DNA of 64,000 nucleotides from JACKII01 sp965202745 (lineage in GTDB: Bacteria > Pseudomonadota > Alphaproteobacteria > Bin95): positions 124,001 to 188,000 of the forward strand of contig CBDBCB010000018.1 of the NCBI GenBank assembly GCA_965202745.1, written 5' to 3'. Below are positions 7,610 through 16,223 of the stretch, one piece after another. Positions within the stretch are counted from its first letter, which is position 1, and every line of letters starts with the position of its first letter. The position numbers and the translations under genes are program-made. A model generated the notes under the pieces. The model did no database searches. It saw nothing but the letters and a program-made list of their open reading frames with translations, and had not been told where the DNA came from.

Positions 7610-9034
7610 CTATCCCCGCAATTGGACTATATCGGGCAGGAACATGACGATGCCGGGCCAGATCGTGATCAGGATCGCGAGGCCCACCATGATCAGAAAG
7701 AACGGGATCGTGGCGAGCGCAATACGGCCAATAGATTCCCCAGTCATGCCCTGGATCACAAACAGGTTGAAGCCGACCGGCGGCGTGATTTGCGCCATCT
7801 CCACCACGACGACCAAGAATATCCCGAACCAGATTTTGTCGAAACCCGCGGCCAGCACCAGGGGCAGGGTGATGGGCAGCGTCATGACGATGCTCGACAT
7901 GCCCTCCAACACGCAGCCGAGAATGGCATAGAACACCAGCAGCAGCATGATCAGCATGAAGGGGGATAGGCCGAGGGCCCCGATCTCGGTCGCAATCGCC
8001 CGTGGCACGCCCAGGAAGCCCATGGAAACGCTCAGGAAGTAGGCTCCGGCGACGATCATGCCGATCATGCTGACGGTGCGGACGGCGCCCATGCAGGCGG
8101 CAACCAGATTGGTCCAATTGAGCGAGCCTTGGACGGCGCTCACCAGCAAAGCGCCGAGCACGCCGACCGCCGCCGCTTCGGATGGGCTGGCATAGCCGCC
8201 ATACATGGAGCCGAGCACGACGAAGATCAGGAAGACCACCGGTCCCAGATGGCGCAGGCCGTAGAGTTTTTGCGCCCAGCTGACTTCTTCGTCGCGTTCC
8301 GGTGTTGCGCCCGGCGTGATACTGGCGCGCACGCCCAGATAGAGCATGTAGCCGAACGCCAGAGTCAGGCCCGGAATGATGCCGGCGATGAACAGCTTCA
8401 GGATGGATGCCTCTGCCAGCACGCCATAAATGATCAGCACGATGGAGGGGGGGATGAGCAGGCCGAGCGTGCCTGCGCCCGCCAACGAACCCATGGCCAG
8501 ATCTTTGGAATAGCCGCGCCTGAACAGTTCAGAGAGCGTGATCCGCCCAATCGTGGCCGTTGTGGCGGCGGAGGAGCCCGAGACGGCGGCAAACATGGTG
8601 CAGCCCAACACATTCACATGCAGCAGGCGGCCGGGCAGGCGGTTGGTCCAGGGTGCCAGGCCACTGAACAGCGAATTTGAGAGTTTCGAATGAAACAGGA
8701 TCTCCGCCATCAGGATGAACAGTGGCAGGCTGATCAGTTCCGGCGTTGTGGTGACGTTGAAGGTTAACTGCGCCAGTAGCTTTTCCACCGGCATGGAGCG
8801 GAAAATCGCCAGGCTGACGATGCCGACCGAGAACAGGGCGACGCCGACCCAGACGCCGAACGCGAGCGTCGTCACCAGGATCGCGAGCACGGTGGCCGAG
8901 ATGTCGATGACCGTGCTTTTGGCCTCGGCTATGCCATAGATGCCGGCGGCGATGGATATCGCCACGACCAGCAGGGTGACCAGGCCGCTCGGGCGGAAGC
9001 CTGGCGTTTCGGCTGATGCGCTATTCAACACCAT
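7610..9034 (-). CDS. dctM: TRAP transporter large permease (DctM)
   Basis: 474-residue membrane protein with the many hydrophobic helices of the 12-TM DctM subunit. Family-like segments include GLLIPPSIVLIIYGVLAEAS and, near the end, AQITPPVGFNLFVIQGMTG. It moves a small organic anion across the inner membrane, driven by an ion gradient, together with the small permease and the periplasmic receptor encoded just upstream. Its start overlaps the end of dctQ by 14 bp, a normal arrangement showing co-translation. No lesion is visible. Confidence 0.93.
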   Translation of the reverse strand: MVLNSASAETPGFRPSGLVTLLVVAISIAAGIYGIAEAKSTVIDISATVLAILVTTLAFGVWVGVALFSVGIVSLAIFRSMPVEKLLAQLTFNVTTTPELISLPLFILMAEILFHSKLSNSLFSGLAPWTNRLPGRLLHVNVLGCTMFAAVSGSSAATTATIGRITLSELFRRGYSKDLAMGSLAGAGTLGLLIPPSIVLIIYGVLAEASILKLFIAGIIPGLTLAFGYMLYLGVRASITPGATPERDEEVSWAQKLYGLRHLGPVVFLIFVVLGSMYGGYASPSEAAAVGVLGALLVSAVQGSLNWTNLVAACMGAVRTVSMIGMIVAGAYFLSVSMGFLGVPRAIATEIGALGLSPFMLIMLLLVFYAILGCVLEGMSSIVMTLPITLPLVLAAGFDKIWFGIFLVVVVEMAQITPPVGFNLFVIQGMTGESIGRIALATIPFFLIMVGLAILITIWPGIVMFLPDIVQLRG

Positions 9035-9536
9035 AGGCTTCCTTCACTGCGGGATCTTCCGGCGCCTGCCCGATCACCAGGCGGATCAGCCGGACCAGGA
9101 ATTGCAGCGCCAGCAGCGTGATGCCGAAGGCGATAACGCCCTGCGGATAAACCAGCGGCGTCGCGTCGATGGTGGAGGAGGTGCGCCCGGTGGTGAACGA
9201 CTGCCAGGCGAACAGGATCAGCGCGTAGGCGGCGAAGCTGGTGATGCCAAGCGCAAATACGGTGGCGAGAAAATCGATACCTCGGGCCACCGCCGGCGGC
9301 ACGTTATGGGTCAGCAGCGAGACTCTGACATGCCCGCCGGTGCGGAGGGTAAAGGCCGCGCCGCAGAAGATGACGCCCGCCATCATGTAGGCGCTGTAGT
9401 CCCACGCGAAGGTCAGGCTGATATTGAGCAGGTTCCGGCAGACGATCTCCGTCAGCACCAGGGCGGCTATCCCGCATATCATGAGGGCTGCGGCGTAGCC
9501 CGCATAGCGCGAGACCGCATCGATCAGGTGAAGCAT
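9021..9536 (-). CDS. dctQ: TRAP transporter small permease (DctQ)
   Basis: 171 residues with four predicted membrane helices and the family-type segment CGIAALVLTEIVCRNLLNIS near the N-terminus and LFAWQSFTTGRTSS in the middle. It is the small membrane subunit that docks the receptor and large permease. It overlaps dctM by 14 bp and lies 104 bp downstream of dctP. That gap contains a short repeat-like sequence (about 9604-9642, GATCCGATCCATTTGGACCG), so some attenuation between the receptor and permease genes is possible. Confidence 0.88.
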   Translation of the reverse strand: MLHLIDAVSRYAGYAAALMICGIAALVLTEIVCRNLLNISLTFAWDYSAYMMAGVIFCGAAFTLRTGGHVRVSLLTHNVPPAVARGIDFLATVFALGITSFAAYALILFAWQSFTTGRTSSTIDATPLVYPQGVIAFGITLLALQFLVRLIRLVIGQAPEDPAVKEAYGVE

Positions 9537-9640
9537 TCTGTCATCCCGCCGGAAAAGTGGAGGCGGCCGCCAGCGGCAGCCGCGCTCCGTTTCAAAGTAG
9601 GCTTAGAGCGTGATCCGATCCATTTGGACCGAAACCCGTC

Positions 9641-10639
9641 CTACCGGCCGACGTCTTTCAGGAAGCCCTTGATGATTTCATCGGCTTTCGGGCCAGCGGC
9701 TTTGATGTACTTGCCTACCATGGGGGCGGTTGCTTTTTGCATGGCGGCCAGCATGCCGGAGACATCGCCCATTTTGACGCCATTGCCGGTCAGGATGCCC
9801 GCTTTGATGTCATCCTCCGAGCGGCTGACGGCCCAGAATACCAGCTGCAATGCCTTAGCTGCGCCCTCAATGGCGGCCCGGTGTTCCTTGGAAATGCTGT
9901 TCCAGGCATCTAGGTTGACCGAGACAATGTTCGACGACCAGACGTGGCTGGTCGGGTACATATGGGTCAGGAACTCCCAGAACTTACCGTCCACACCGGA
10001 ACTTGAAGAGGTGGTGACCGCGTCGATAGTGCCCGCGGCCAGTGCCGGAACAACCTCGCCCCACGGCAGTTGCACGGCAGTCATGCCGATGCGGTTGAAC
10101 ATGTCGGTGGTCAAACTGTTGTAGGTGCGGATCTTCACACCTTTCAGGTCGTCAGCGCTGGCGGCTTCTTTCTTGGTGTAGACGTACTGGCGCGGCCAGG
10201 GGACGATGTAGAGCAGCTTCTGATTGTACTGGGCCAACAGTTCTTCGACCGCGGGGACGAAGCGTTTGTGCAGGATTGCCAGTTCGTCCAGGTTCTTGAC
10301 CATGTAGGGCTGGGCTTCCAGGCCGAACAGTTTGTTCTCGCCCGTCTGTTGGATCAGCAGGATATCGCCGATCGGCACCAGGCCATCACGCACCGCCGTC
10401 AGCATCTCCGGCCCCTTGAAGCCGAGCGATCCGCCGGGATGAATGTTGATCTTCACCTCACCGCCGGTGACCTGACCGACTACTTTGGCGAAGGTCTTGG
10501 CGTTTTCGGTATGGAAGTTCGCGTCGCCCCAGGCGAGCGGCAGGTCCCAGCTTGTGTCGGCCTGGGCGGGAGCGCCCAGTGCGAGCGATAGCGCCGTGGT
10601 GCCGGCGACCGCTAAATGTTTGAAGGAAAGGTATGACAT
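9641..10639 (-). CDS. dctP: TRAP transporter substrate-binding protein (DctP)
   Basis: 332-residue periplasmic receptor. Start at ATG 10639, preceded at a suitable distance by AGGAAG and followed by a Sec signal peptide (FKHLAVAGTTALSLALGAPAQA). The longer open frame upstream has no such features. Family marks: HPGGSLGFKGPEMLTAVRDG, GVKIRTYNSLTTDMFNRIG and LPWGEVVPALAAGTIDAV, including the Arg of the carboxylate-binding site in KIRTY. Ligand unknown, probably an organic acid. First gene of the dctPQM operon, which lies inside the inverted segment. Confidence 0.93.
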   Translation of the reverse strand: MSYLSFKHLAVAGTTALSLALGAPAQADTSWDLPLAWGDANFHTENAKTFAKVVGQVTGGEVKINIHPGGSLGFKGPEMLTAVRDGLVPIGDILLIQQTGENKLFGLEAQPYMVKNLDELAILHKRFVPAVEELLAQYNQKLLYIVPWPRQYVYTKKEAASADDLKGVKIRTYNSLTTDMFNRIGMTAVQLPWGEVVPALAAGTIDAVTTSSSSGVDGKFWEFLTHMYPTSHVWSSNIVSVNLDAWNSISKEHRAAIEGAAKALQLVFWAVSRSEDDIKAGILTGNGVKMGDVSGMLAAMQKATAPMVGKYIKAAGPKADEIIKGFLKDVGR

Positions 10640-10854
10640 GGCAAATCGCGCTTCCTTGTTGGTGTGCCTGCCGCAGTGTGCAGGCCTGAAGCAGACACTG
10701 CAAGTATGACGCCAAACAAGCCACATGGGACAATCTGCATAGTGCTTACCGGCATGGGCCGAATAGTGGTTACCGGCGCGGGGCGCGGCGGCGCTGGAAA
10801 TCAAGTGTCGACGGTGAATTGCGGCACTGTTCCCGGCAGTTGCAACTTCACCGT

Positions 10855-11075
10855 GCGATCATATTTTTCGTGGAATTCGTGTCACAAATTGGGACGTGAA
10901 AAGGTCTCGAATAACATATGATAATTTTCCGAAGGACGACTGGAGTTCGTCAATTTTTTCGGGAATTACTGTAAAATTATAGTATTAATGTATAATTTTG
11001 TTAGAATATAATTATTAACAATTAGAAGGTTCCGAACTTTTATAGGCAGGCTATTTTTTATAAGGGAACAAGCGG
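10855..11075 (+). promoter_or_regulatory. AT-rich upstream region of the PEP-CTERM-like gene
   Basis: The 436-bp gap between the divergent dctP and surface-protein genes holds no gene. Its right half is strikingly AT-rich compared with the GC-rich surroundings (for example TATAATTTTGTTAGAATATAA near 10991-11011). Several TATAAT-like hexamers are present, so the exact promoter cannot be chosen. A ribosome-binding-like AAGGGA lies just before the ATG at 11076. A similar AT-rich stretch precedes the RTX gene at 42095. Confidence 0.4.
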
Positions 11076-11639
11076 ATGCGCTTTCTAAAATTCGCTGCAA
11101 TAGCGGTAGCAATGGTATTGCCGTACCAGGCGTCAGCGGTGGCTGTAACCGGAATATTTTCGGCGATACCTACACCGGCCTTGGTCCCTGGAGACACTGT
11201 GCAAGGCAGTGTTGTCGCTACTCCGCATGAAGATTTCGACGATGCGACTGGCGCATTTTCGGCGGCCAGTTTTCTGTATGCGGATGTGACGAGCACGATT
11301 AATCCGTACCTGGACAAACTGAGCGGCCCGGGGTTGTCCAACTCGATCGTGTTGCATGATCGGATCAATGCCGGTCCGCTGATCAATATGCCAATCACCA
11401 AAGTCAACAATACTGGTTCTGGCTTTATGCCTCAGCTGACGTTGCACAATGGGGACTTGGTGAGGCTCTCGGTTTCGGGTCTGGCTGGCCGTTCAGGCAA
11501 TGAAACCACTTTCAATGTCGTTGCGACGTCCTCGATACCCGTACCGCCTGCTATGGCGTTGCTCGCCACGGGCATCGCGGGTTTTGCCTATGTCGGCCGG
11601 CGCAGGCACCGGGACGCCCGCGTTTTAGATCACGCATAG
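11076..11639 (+). CDS. secreted protein with VPLPA/PEP-CTERM-type sorting signal
   Basis: 187 residues. N-terminal Sec signal peptide (MRFLKFAAIAVAMVLPYQASA). The C-terminus has the tripartite sorting signal of exosortase substrates: a proline motif (SSIPVPPAM), a hydrophobic helix (LLATGIAGFAYV) and a basic tail (GRRRHRDAR). This resembles the VPLPA-CTERM variant. The middle is not a recognised domain. The product should be exported, processed by an exosortase encoded elsewhere and placed in the outer surface or exopolysaccharide matrix. Preceded by an unusually AT-rich promoter region. Lies inside the inverted segment. Confidence 0.75.
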   Translation: MRFLKFAAIAVAMVLPYQASAVAVTGIFSAIPTPALVPGDTVQGSVVATPHEDFDDATGAFSAASFLYADVTSTINPYLDKLSGPGLSNSIVLHDRINAGPLINMPITKVNNTGSGFMPQLTLHNGDLVRLSVSGLAGRSGNETTFNVVATSSIPVPPAMALLATGIAGFAYVGRRRHRDARVLDHA

Positions 11640-11854
11640 AGACCGATCCAGTCCATCGACATGGTGGCAGACTGCTCTGAAGGTGTTGTTTCACAGCGTT
11701 TTCAGAGCCGTTTTTCAATGCACAGGGCAATAATGCGGAAAATGGGCGGCGCGCTGTATTCGATGCTATTGCGCTTGTCAGGCTGCCAATTCACAAGCGC
11801 GCTGCCGGCCGATAGTGATATCTGATCCTTCGCTTCCCCTGCGAACAAGGGCTG

Positions 11855-11972
11855 CTAGAGCATCGCCGGGTCAAATTGAATTGCTATCGCGATCAATTTG
11901 CCGGGTAAGATGCTCTAACTCTTAGATTTCAATCAGATTTACCCGATCCAAACGGATCGGGATCTGCTCTAG
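11855..11972. repeat. compound dispersed repeat with TAGAGCAT edges
   Basis: Two adjoining inverted-repeat units. The first (11855-11917) runs from CTAGAGCATCGCCGGG to its imperfect complement ending in AAGATGCTCTA, with a central ATTGCTATCGCGATCAATTT palindrome-like core. The second (about 11918-11972) contains GATCCAAACGGATCGGGATC and ends TCTAG. Related copies lie at 46641-46751 (reverse order) and 47711-47774. The preceding stretch 11640-11854 shows no gene. Located between convergent genes, so transcript ends of both neighbours would fold here. Confidence 0.65.
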
Positions 11973-11974
11973 GC

Positions 11975-12595
11975 CTATACCTGTATCGCCGCTGCCTTCT
12001 GATAAGCCGGGCGGGCGCTTAGGCGCTCGATATAGGCGGCAACGTTCGGCTTGTCGGAGAGGTCGGCCTTCAGGCGCTTGGAGACGATGCAGGCGTGGCC
12101 GGTCATGATGTCAGCGCCGGAGAAATCGCCGGCCAGAAATTCCTTGCCGTCAGCCATATGAGCCTCGACGGCGGTCAGCATGCGGGTCAGGAGTTTGGTG
12201 GCGCGGGCGACGTTCTCGTCGTTGCGGCGCTCCGGCGGCAGGAAGAACGTCTCCACCATGATGACATTGACCTGCGGCATCAGCATGCCCTCGGCATAGT
12301 GCAGCCATTGCAGGTAGGCTGGATAGTCCGCGCTATCGACCGCGGGACGCATGCGGCTGCCGCCATGGCGGGTCAGCAGGTATTCGACGATAGCCCCGCT
12401 CTCGAAGATGGTGAAGTCGCCGTCTTCAACCGCAGGTACCCGGCCCATGGGATGCTTGGCCAGGTATTCCGGCGCGCGCATGGCCGGGTCGCCCAGTTTG
12501 TAGAGTTGTACCTCGTAAGGCAGACCCAGTTCCTCTGCAAGCCAGATAGCGCGGACCGAGCGGGAGTTCGGAGCGTGGTGGATTTTGAGGGTCAT
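11975..12595 (-). CDS. glutathione S-transferase family protein
   Basis: 206 residues. An N-terminal thioredoxin-like domain contains the cis-Pro and glutathione-contacting segment MGRVPAVEDGDFTIFESGAIVEYL (the ES pair binds the gamma-glutamyl group). A helical C-terminal domain follows, with the N-capping region FSGADIMTGHA. The N-terminus MTLKIHHAPNSRSVRAIWL has Ser residues rather than Cys at the usual catalytic position. Cytoplasmic detoxification or isomerase-type enzyme; substrate unknown. The right end of the truncated IS256 copy begins about 117 bp upstream of its start, so the native promoter may be displaced. Confidence 0.9.
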   Translation of the reverse strand: MTLKIHHAPNSRSVRAIWLAEELGLPYEVQLYKLGDPAMRAPEYLAKHPMGRVPAVEDGDFTIFESGAIVEYLLTRHGGSRMRPAVDSADYPAYLQWLHYAEGMLMPQVNVIMVETFFLPPERRNDENVARATKLLTRMLTAVEAHMADGKEFLAGDFSGADIMTGHACIVSKRLKADLSDKPNVAAYIERLSARPAYQKAAAIQV

Positions 12596-12711
12596 GGTTA
12601 GCCTGTCCTGTTTCGGGTTCGTCTGCTGGTATTGGGCAACCTACGCCCTGGTGTTTTGAAAATCCATAGGGCGAGCCCTGTCGCACCGGCACCGGGTTGA
12701 GGCACCGTCGT

Positions 12712-13944
12712 GAGCTATGGCCGAAAGTTGGTGACGGCTTGATCAGGCGGCGTTTTGCATTTGTTTGATCCCGTCGATGAATGCAATGCCCTGGATTATC
12801 CCAGGCATGCGATTTGCGCCGTCGCGCTTTCGCCATTTGCCCTGCGCTGACATCAGGAGCCTGACCGCCATGGCGAGGGCGGTCTTTCGGCTCAGACAGC
12901 CTTTGGTTTTACCTGTCCGGTGACACACCGTCGCGAAGGCGCTTTCGATGGGATGGGTGGTTCTGATGTGTTTCCACTGTTCTGCCGGGAAATCATAGAA
13001 GGCCAGCAGCACGTCACGGTCTTTGATCCATTTGGCTACCGCTTGTTCGTCTTTCACGCCGTAGGTCTCGATGAAGAAATCGCAGGCTGCCATGGCTTCG
13101 GCCTTCGTCTCTACCTGCCAGATGTCGTGCAGGGGGCCTTTGGCTTTCGCTTGCACCGATTGGGGCATTGCCTTCAGCCCATTGCCGGTTTTATGGAACC
13201 AGCAGCGCTGTTCTGCGGTCGCGCCGAAGACCGCGCGAAGGGCGGCCCAGAAGCCCAGTGCACCGTCGCCTACCGCGAGATCGGGCGCGTGATTGAGGCC
13301 GCGCCGCTTGAGGTCGAGCAGGAGCGCGCGCCAGCTTTGGGTCCTTTCGCGATAGCCGTCGATCAGCCCCAGTATCTCCTTTCGGCCCCATTCATCCGCG
13401 CCGAGCAGCACCAGAACACATTGCTTTTCTTCCATCCTTGGCTGGAAATAGACGCCATCCGCCCAGACATAGACGATGCGCCGGGCGCTGAGATCGCGCT
13501 TCTGCCAGCGGTCGTACTCCTCCCACCAATCGGACTTCAGCCGCGAGATGGTGGGGGACGACAGGCCCGCCGCGTTCGGCCCGAGCAGCGCGGCCAAGGC
13601 CGCCTGAAAATCGCCCGTGGAAATGCCGTTGAGGGAAAGCCAGGGCAGCAAGTCCTCGACGGACTTCGCCTTGCGCAGATACGGTGGCAGGATCGAAGAA
13701 GAGAACCGACCCTTCTCAGCCTGCCGATCACGATCCCGCCCGCGTGGCCCTTTCACGGGCACTGGGCCAATCCCGGTCATTCCCTCTCGTTCTGGCAGGT
13801 GAGCGTGACGAACGACCCGCGCGGGCCCCTCGGGCGTCGTCTCATTGGAAAATGGCGCAAGCCATGCGCTCCACTCAGCTTCAAGCGCTTGCTCGATCAA
13901 CTGCCGCGCCCCGGAACGGATCAAATCCGTCAGCGGATCGGCGG
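12712..13944 (-). mobile_element. IS256-family insertion sequence, copy 2 (5'-truncated)
   Basis: Nearly identical to copy 1 from its right terminal repeat (12712-12734) to the bases ATCGGCGG at 13944, where homology stops abruptly. The left terminal repeat and the first 18 or so codons of the transposase are missing and replaced by GNAT-gene sequence. Without a left end it cannot move by itself. No target duplication is possible to see. The junction with a likewise truncated gene indicates a deletion after insertion. Confidence 0.85.
12743..13944 (-). pseudogene. IS256-family transposase lacking its N-terminus
   Basis: About 400 residues identical, apart from a handful of substitutions, to the transposase of copy 1 from the residues ADPLTDLIRSG onward. 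All three catalytic residues are kept (VWADGVYF, LAVGDGALGFW, HPIESAFATV). The native start codon and the first 17 to 18 residues are gone. The frame stays open upstream to about 14155 through antisense GNAT sequence, so a chimeric product is conceivable but would not be a proper transposase start. Confidence 0.85.
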
Positions 13945-14289
13945 TAGTAGTTGGGGTCGCCGACCAATAAAGACGTACTTCCAGCCCAGGGCCTTTGCCA
14001 ACGCATGGTTCATCAGGCAGGCGCCGACATCCTGCCCCACATAACCGGCCCAAAGCGCTATCGGCCCGAGTAACAAGACCGTTTCGTCGCCCAGCCGCGC
14101 AGGCCAAAACTGGATCGAGCCCAGCATCTCGCCGCCAGAGAGCGCAACCAGGCACAATTCCGCAACCGGTGGCACGCCATCGCGGTAGCGATAGCTGATT
14201 TTGCGCTGACGATCGGAGCCGAAGGCATGATCCAGCAGGTGTTCAATGTGCGCAACATGTTCGGGTGCGGGGGAAACAATATCGACCAT
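13945..14289 (-). pseudogene. GNAT acetyltransferase, 3' end lost to IS256 copy 2
   Basis: N-terminal part of a GNAT-type N-acetyltransferase starting at ATG 14289 (MVDIVSPAPEHVAHIEHLL). The core strand pattern and acetyl-CoA loop region are visible: LCLVALSGGEMLGSIQFWP, LLGPIALWAGYVGQDVGACLM. Near the end the expected motif GDPNYYR is present but in a different frame from the rest, so a frameshift lies at about 13970-13985. The gene then stops at the IS junction at 13944, losing the C-terminal strand. Two independent lesions make it clearly non-functional. Confidence 0.75.
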
Positions 14290-14559
14290 GGCATGGGGTC
14301 CAGCAACAAAACCGAGGGACTGCCGGACACGGGTTTAACCCATCGCGCACAGGGGCGCAGTCCGGCCTAAAGGCAGGGGAAAATTCCCAATCGTCGGCGC
14401 TCTATGGTCATCATGGCCGGGAACCTAGTAGACAGCAGCGGAAAGCGCCAGCAAGAAATCTCCGCCTAAGACCAGCGTCCCAGACAGGCAGCGCTTGCCA
14501 TCGCCTTGCCCCTCCGCTCTCATACCAGCAGCAGAATCTGGAATGGAGCACCCTGCCCG

Positions 14560-14868
14560 ATGAAAGTGAACGAACTGGTCACCCTGTTGACCACCGCCGC
14601 CGAAAGCCCCGACCCGGCACAAGCCGTGCAGGACGCTATGGCCAGACTCAAAGGCGACCTGGCCGACCTCGCCGAAACCCTATCCTACTTGCCCGCCGAC
14701 CGCGCCCATGTCGCCGAATGCCTGAGCGATGAGTCGGCCATCGGCCTGCATGTCTATGGCGCAAACGTCCTGGGCGTTGAGCGATCCATGTGGGACCCGG
14801 AGAACATGGAGGAACAACGGCTCGATTGGCGGCAGTACGAGCCACTTGCCCAAAAGCCTCCGCCATGA
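14560..14868 (+). CDS. hypothetical protein, 102 residues
   Basis: No family recognised. Start at ATG 14560 (MKVNELVTLLTTAAES), with a GGAG about 14 bases upstream. The sequence is soluble, acidic and probably helical in the first half (ARLKGDLADLAETLSYLPAD), with a tryptophan-containing second half (ERSMWDPENMEEQRLDW). It precedes a TetR regulator by 86 bp on the same strand. If the 9.2-kb segment is flipped back it would stand at the head of the racemase-PhyH-MaoC-SDR set. Codon use is like the surroundings, so it is probably real. Confidence 0.55.
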   Translation: MKVNELVTLLTTAAESPDPAQAVQDAMARLKGDLADLAETLSYLPADRAHVAECLSDESAIGLHVYGANVLGVERSMWDPENMEEQRLDWRQYEPLAQKPPP

Positions 14869-14954
14869 CGGGCGCACCGTAAGCCCCTGCACGCCAAAGG
14901 CTATTTCCGGGCGCACACTTGCCCCCTTGCCGTGGCCACAGTAAGCAATCGGCC

Positions 14955-15581
14955 ATGGCAAGCGACGACGACAGCAGCAAACGCAGCTATCACCACGGCA
15001 ATCTGCGCGAGGCGCTGATTTTCGCGGCTACCGGCTTGATCTCTGACAAGGGCTTGCAAGGCTTTACTTTTGCCGAAGCAGCCCGCGCGGCCGGTGTCTC
15101 TGCCGCTGCGCCCTACCGCCATTTTAAAGACCGCGACGCCCTGGTCTCCGAGGTTGCCCGTTACGGCTTCGAACACTTTGCCGAAAAGCTGGAAACCGCC
15201 TGGGACAAGGGGTGCCCCTCGCCCCTTACCGCATTCGAAGCGGTTGGTCTCGCCTACCTGAACTTCGCCCGGCAAGAACGTCCCCTGTTCGTTGCAATGT
15301 TCCAATCCGGCCTGCCGAACGAGCCTGGCCTGACCGCCGCCGCGGACCGCGCCTTTGACGTCTTGCAGAATGCCTGCACCACGGTCGCCAAGCATCTACC
15401 GCCGTCGCAGCGACCGCCGGCGCACATGATGAGCTACCACGTTTGGGCCTTCAGCCACGGCATCGCCGAGCTATTCTCCGGCAATGGCCCGCGCCGCTCG
15501 CCGATCGCCGCCAATGATCTGCTGGAATCCGGCCTGATAATCTATTTGCGCGGCCTCGGCATTTTGCCTGAAGATGTTTGA
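14955..15581 (+). CDS. TetR-family transcriptional regulator
   Basis: 208 residues from ATG 14955 (MASDDDSSKRSYHHGNLREA). The DNA-binding domain has the YHHGNLREAL start seen in one TetR subgroup and the helix-turn-helix FAEAARAAGVSAAAPYRHFKD. The C-terminal ligand domain has the AVGLAYLNFARQ and FSHGIAELF helices of the same subgroup. It ends 37 bp before the racemase-like gene and is co-directional with it. It is therefore a good candidate for regulating the ancestral TetR-racemase-PhyH-MaoC-SDR set, most of which is now separated from it. Confidence 0.92.
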   Translation: MASDDDSSKRSYHHGNLREALIFAATGLISDKGLQGFTFAEAARAAGVSAAAPYRHFKDRDALVSEVARYGFEHFAEKLETAWDKGCPSPLTAFEAVGLAYLNFARQERPLFVAMFQSGLPNEPGLTAAADRAFDVLQNACTTVAKHLPPSQRPPAHMMSYHVWAFSHGIAELFSGNGPRRSPIAANDLLESGLIIYLRGLGILPEDV

Positions 15582-15618
15582 GCGGAACTTTCCGCCTCCA
15601 GATTGAAGGAACCGCCCC

Positions 15619-16223
15619 ATGTCTCATTCGTCGAAGATAGAGCGCATCGAACTGACCCTGTTCGATGTCGACATTCCGGACATGAGCGCCGACCCGTCCG
15701 GCTTCGGCATCCACTACACGCCGGGCAAATCGGAACCTCAACTACGGCTGGCGATCAAGGTATTCGGCGACACGGGCGTCATTGGAGAATACGTGCCGGG
15801 CCGCAGACGGGCGCGCATTATCCACGCCGCCGCCGCGGCCCTCGGCCAGAAGCTCATCGGCCAACCGGCGCTGGAGCGGGAGCTGCACTATTACAACCTC
15901 CGCCGTCTGACCAAGCATGTGGGCGAGGTCGGCATCGGTATTCTCGACATCGCGCTCTGGGACCTGGCGGGCAAGCACCACAACGCGCCCGTCTACCAAC
16001 TGCTGGGCAGCGCCTGCCCGCCTACGCCAGCACCCTGCACGGCGACCGGCTGCCCGGCGGGCTTTCCGTGCGCGGCCACCAGATGCTGAAACAGTCGGTC
16101 AAAACACCGATCATGATCACCGAGTTAGTGCACAATCTGGAGACCATGACCGACATGCTGGTGGCGGGCGCCACCGACTTCGCCAGGGCCGACCCGGACT
16201 ATGATGGCGGCCTCACCGGCTGC
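15619..16223 (+). pseudogene. mandelate racemase/enolase-superfamily protein, N-terminal half
   Basis: N-terminal capping domain and start of the barrel of an enolase-superfamily enzyme. Frame one runs from ATG 15619 through GIHYTPGKSEPQ and EVGIGILDIALWDLAGKHHN to LLGSA at about 16010. A frameshift leads to RLPAYASTLHGDRLPGG, then roughly 90 codons expected in relatives are missing before GHQMLKQSVKTPIMITE and DFARADPDYDGGLTGC. The sequence then breaks at 16223; the rest is at 6979-6670 on the other strand. It has thus suffered a frameshift, an internal deletion and the inversion. Confidence 0.8.

Larger units (their letters stand above)
6970..16223. other. inverted 9.2-kb chromosomal segment
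   Basis: The 10-mer GCAGCCGGTG occurs at 6970-6979 and, in inverse orientation, at 16214-16223. Each copy is the exact point where a racemase-like gene switches to an M15A peptidase gene on the opposite strand. Reversing the enclosed 9,234 bp makes both genes continuous and in frame. After reversal the gene order on the minus strand would be TetR, racemase, PhyH, MaoC, SDR. The arrangement is seen directly. Whether it is a fixed inversion, a switchable one or an assembly join cannot be told from one sequence. Confidence 0.85.
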
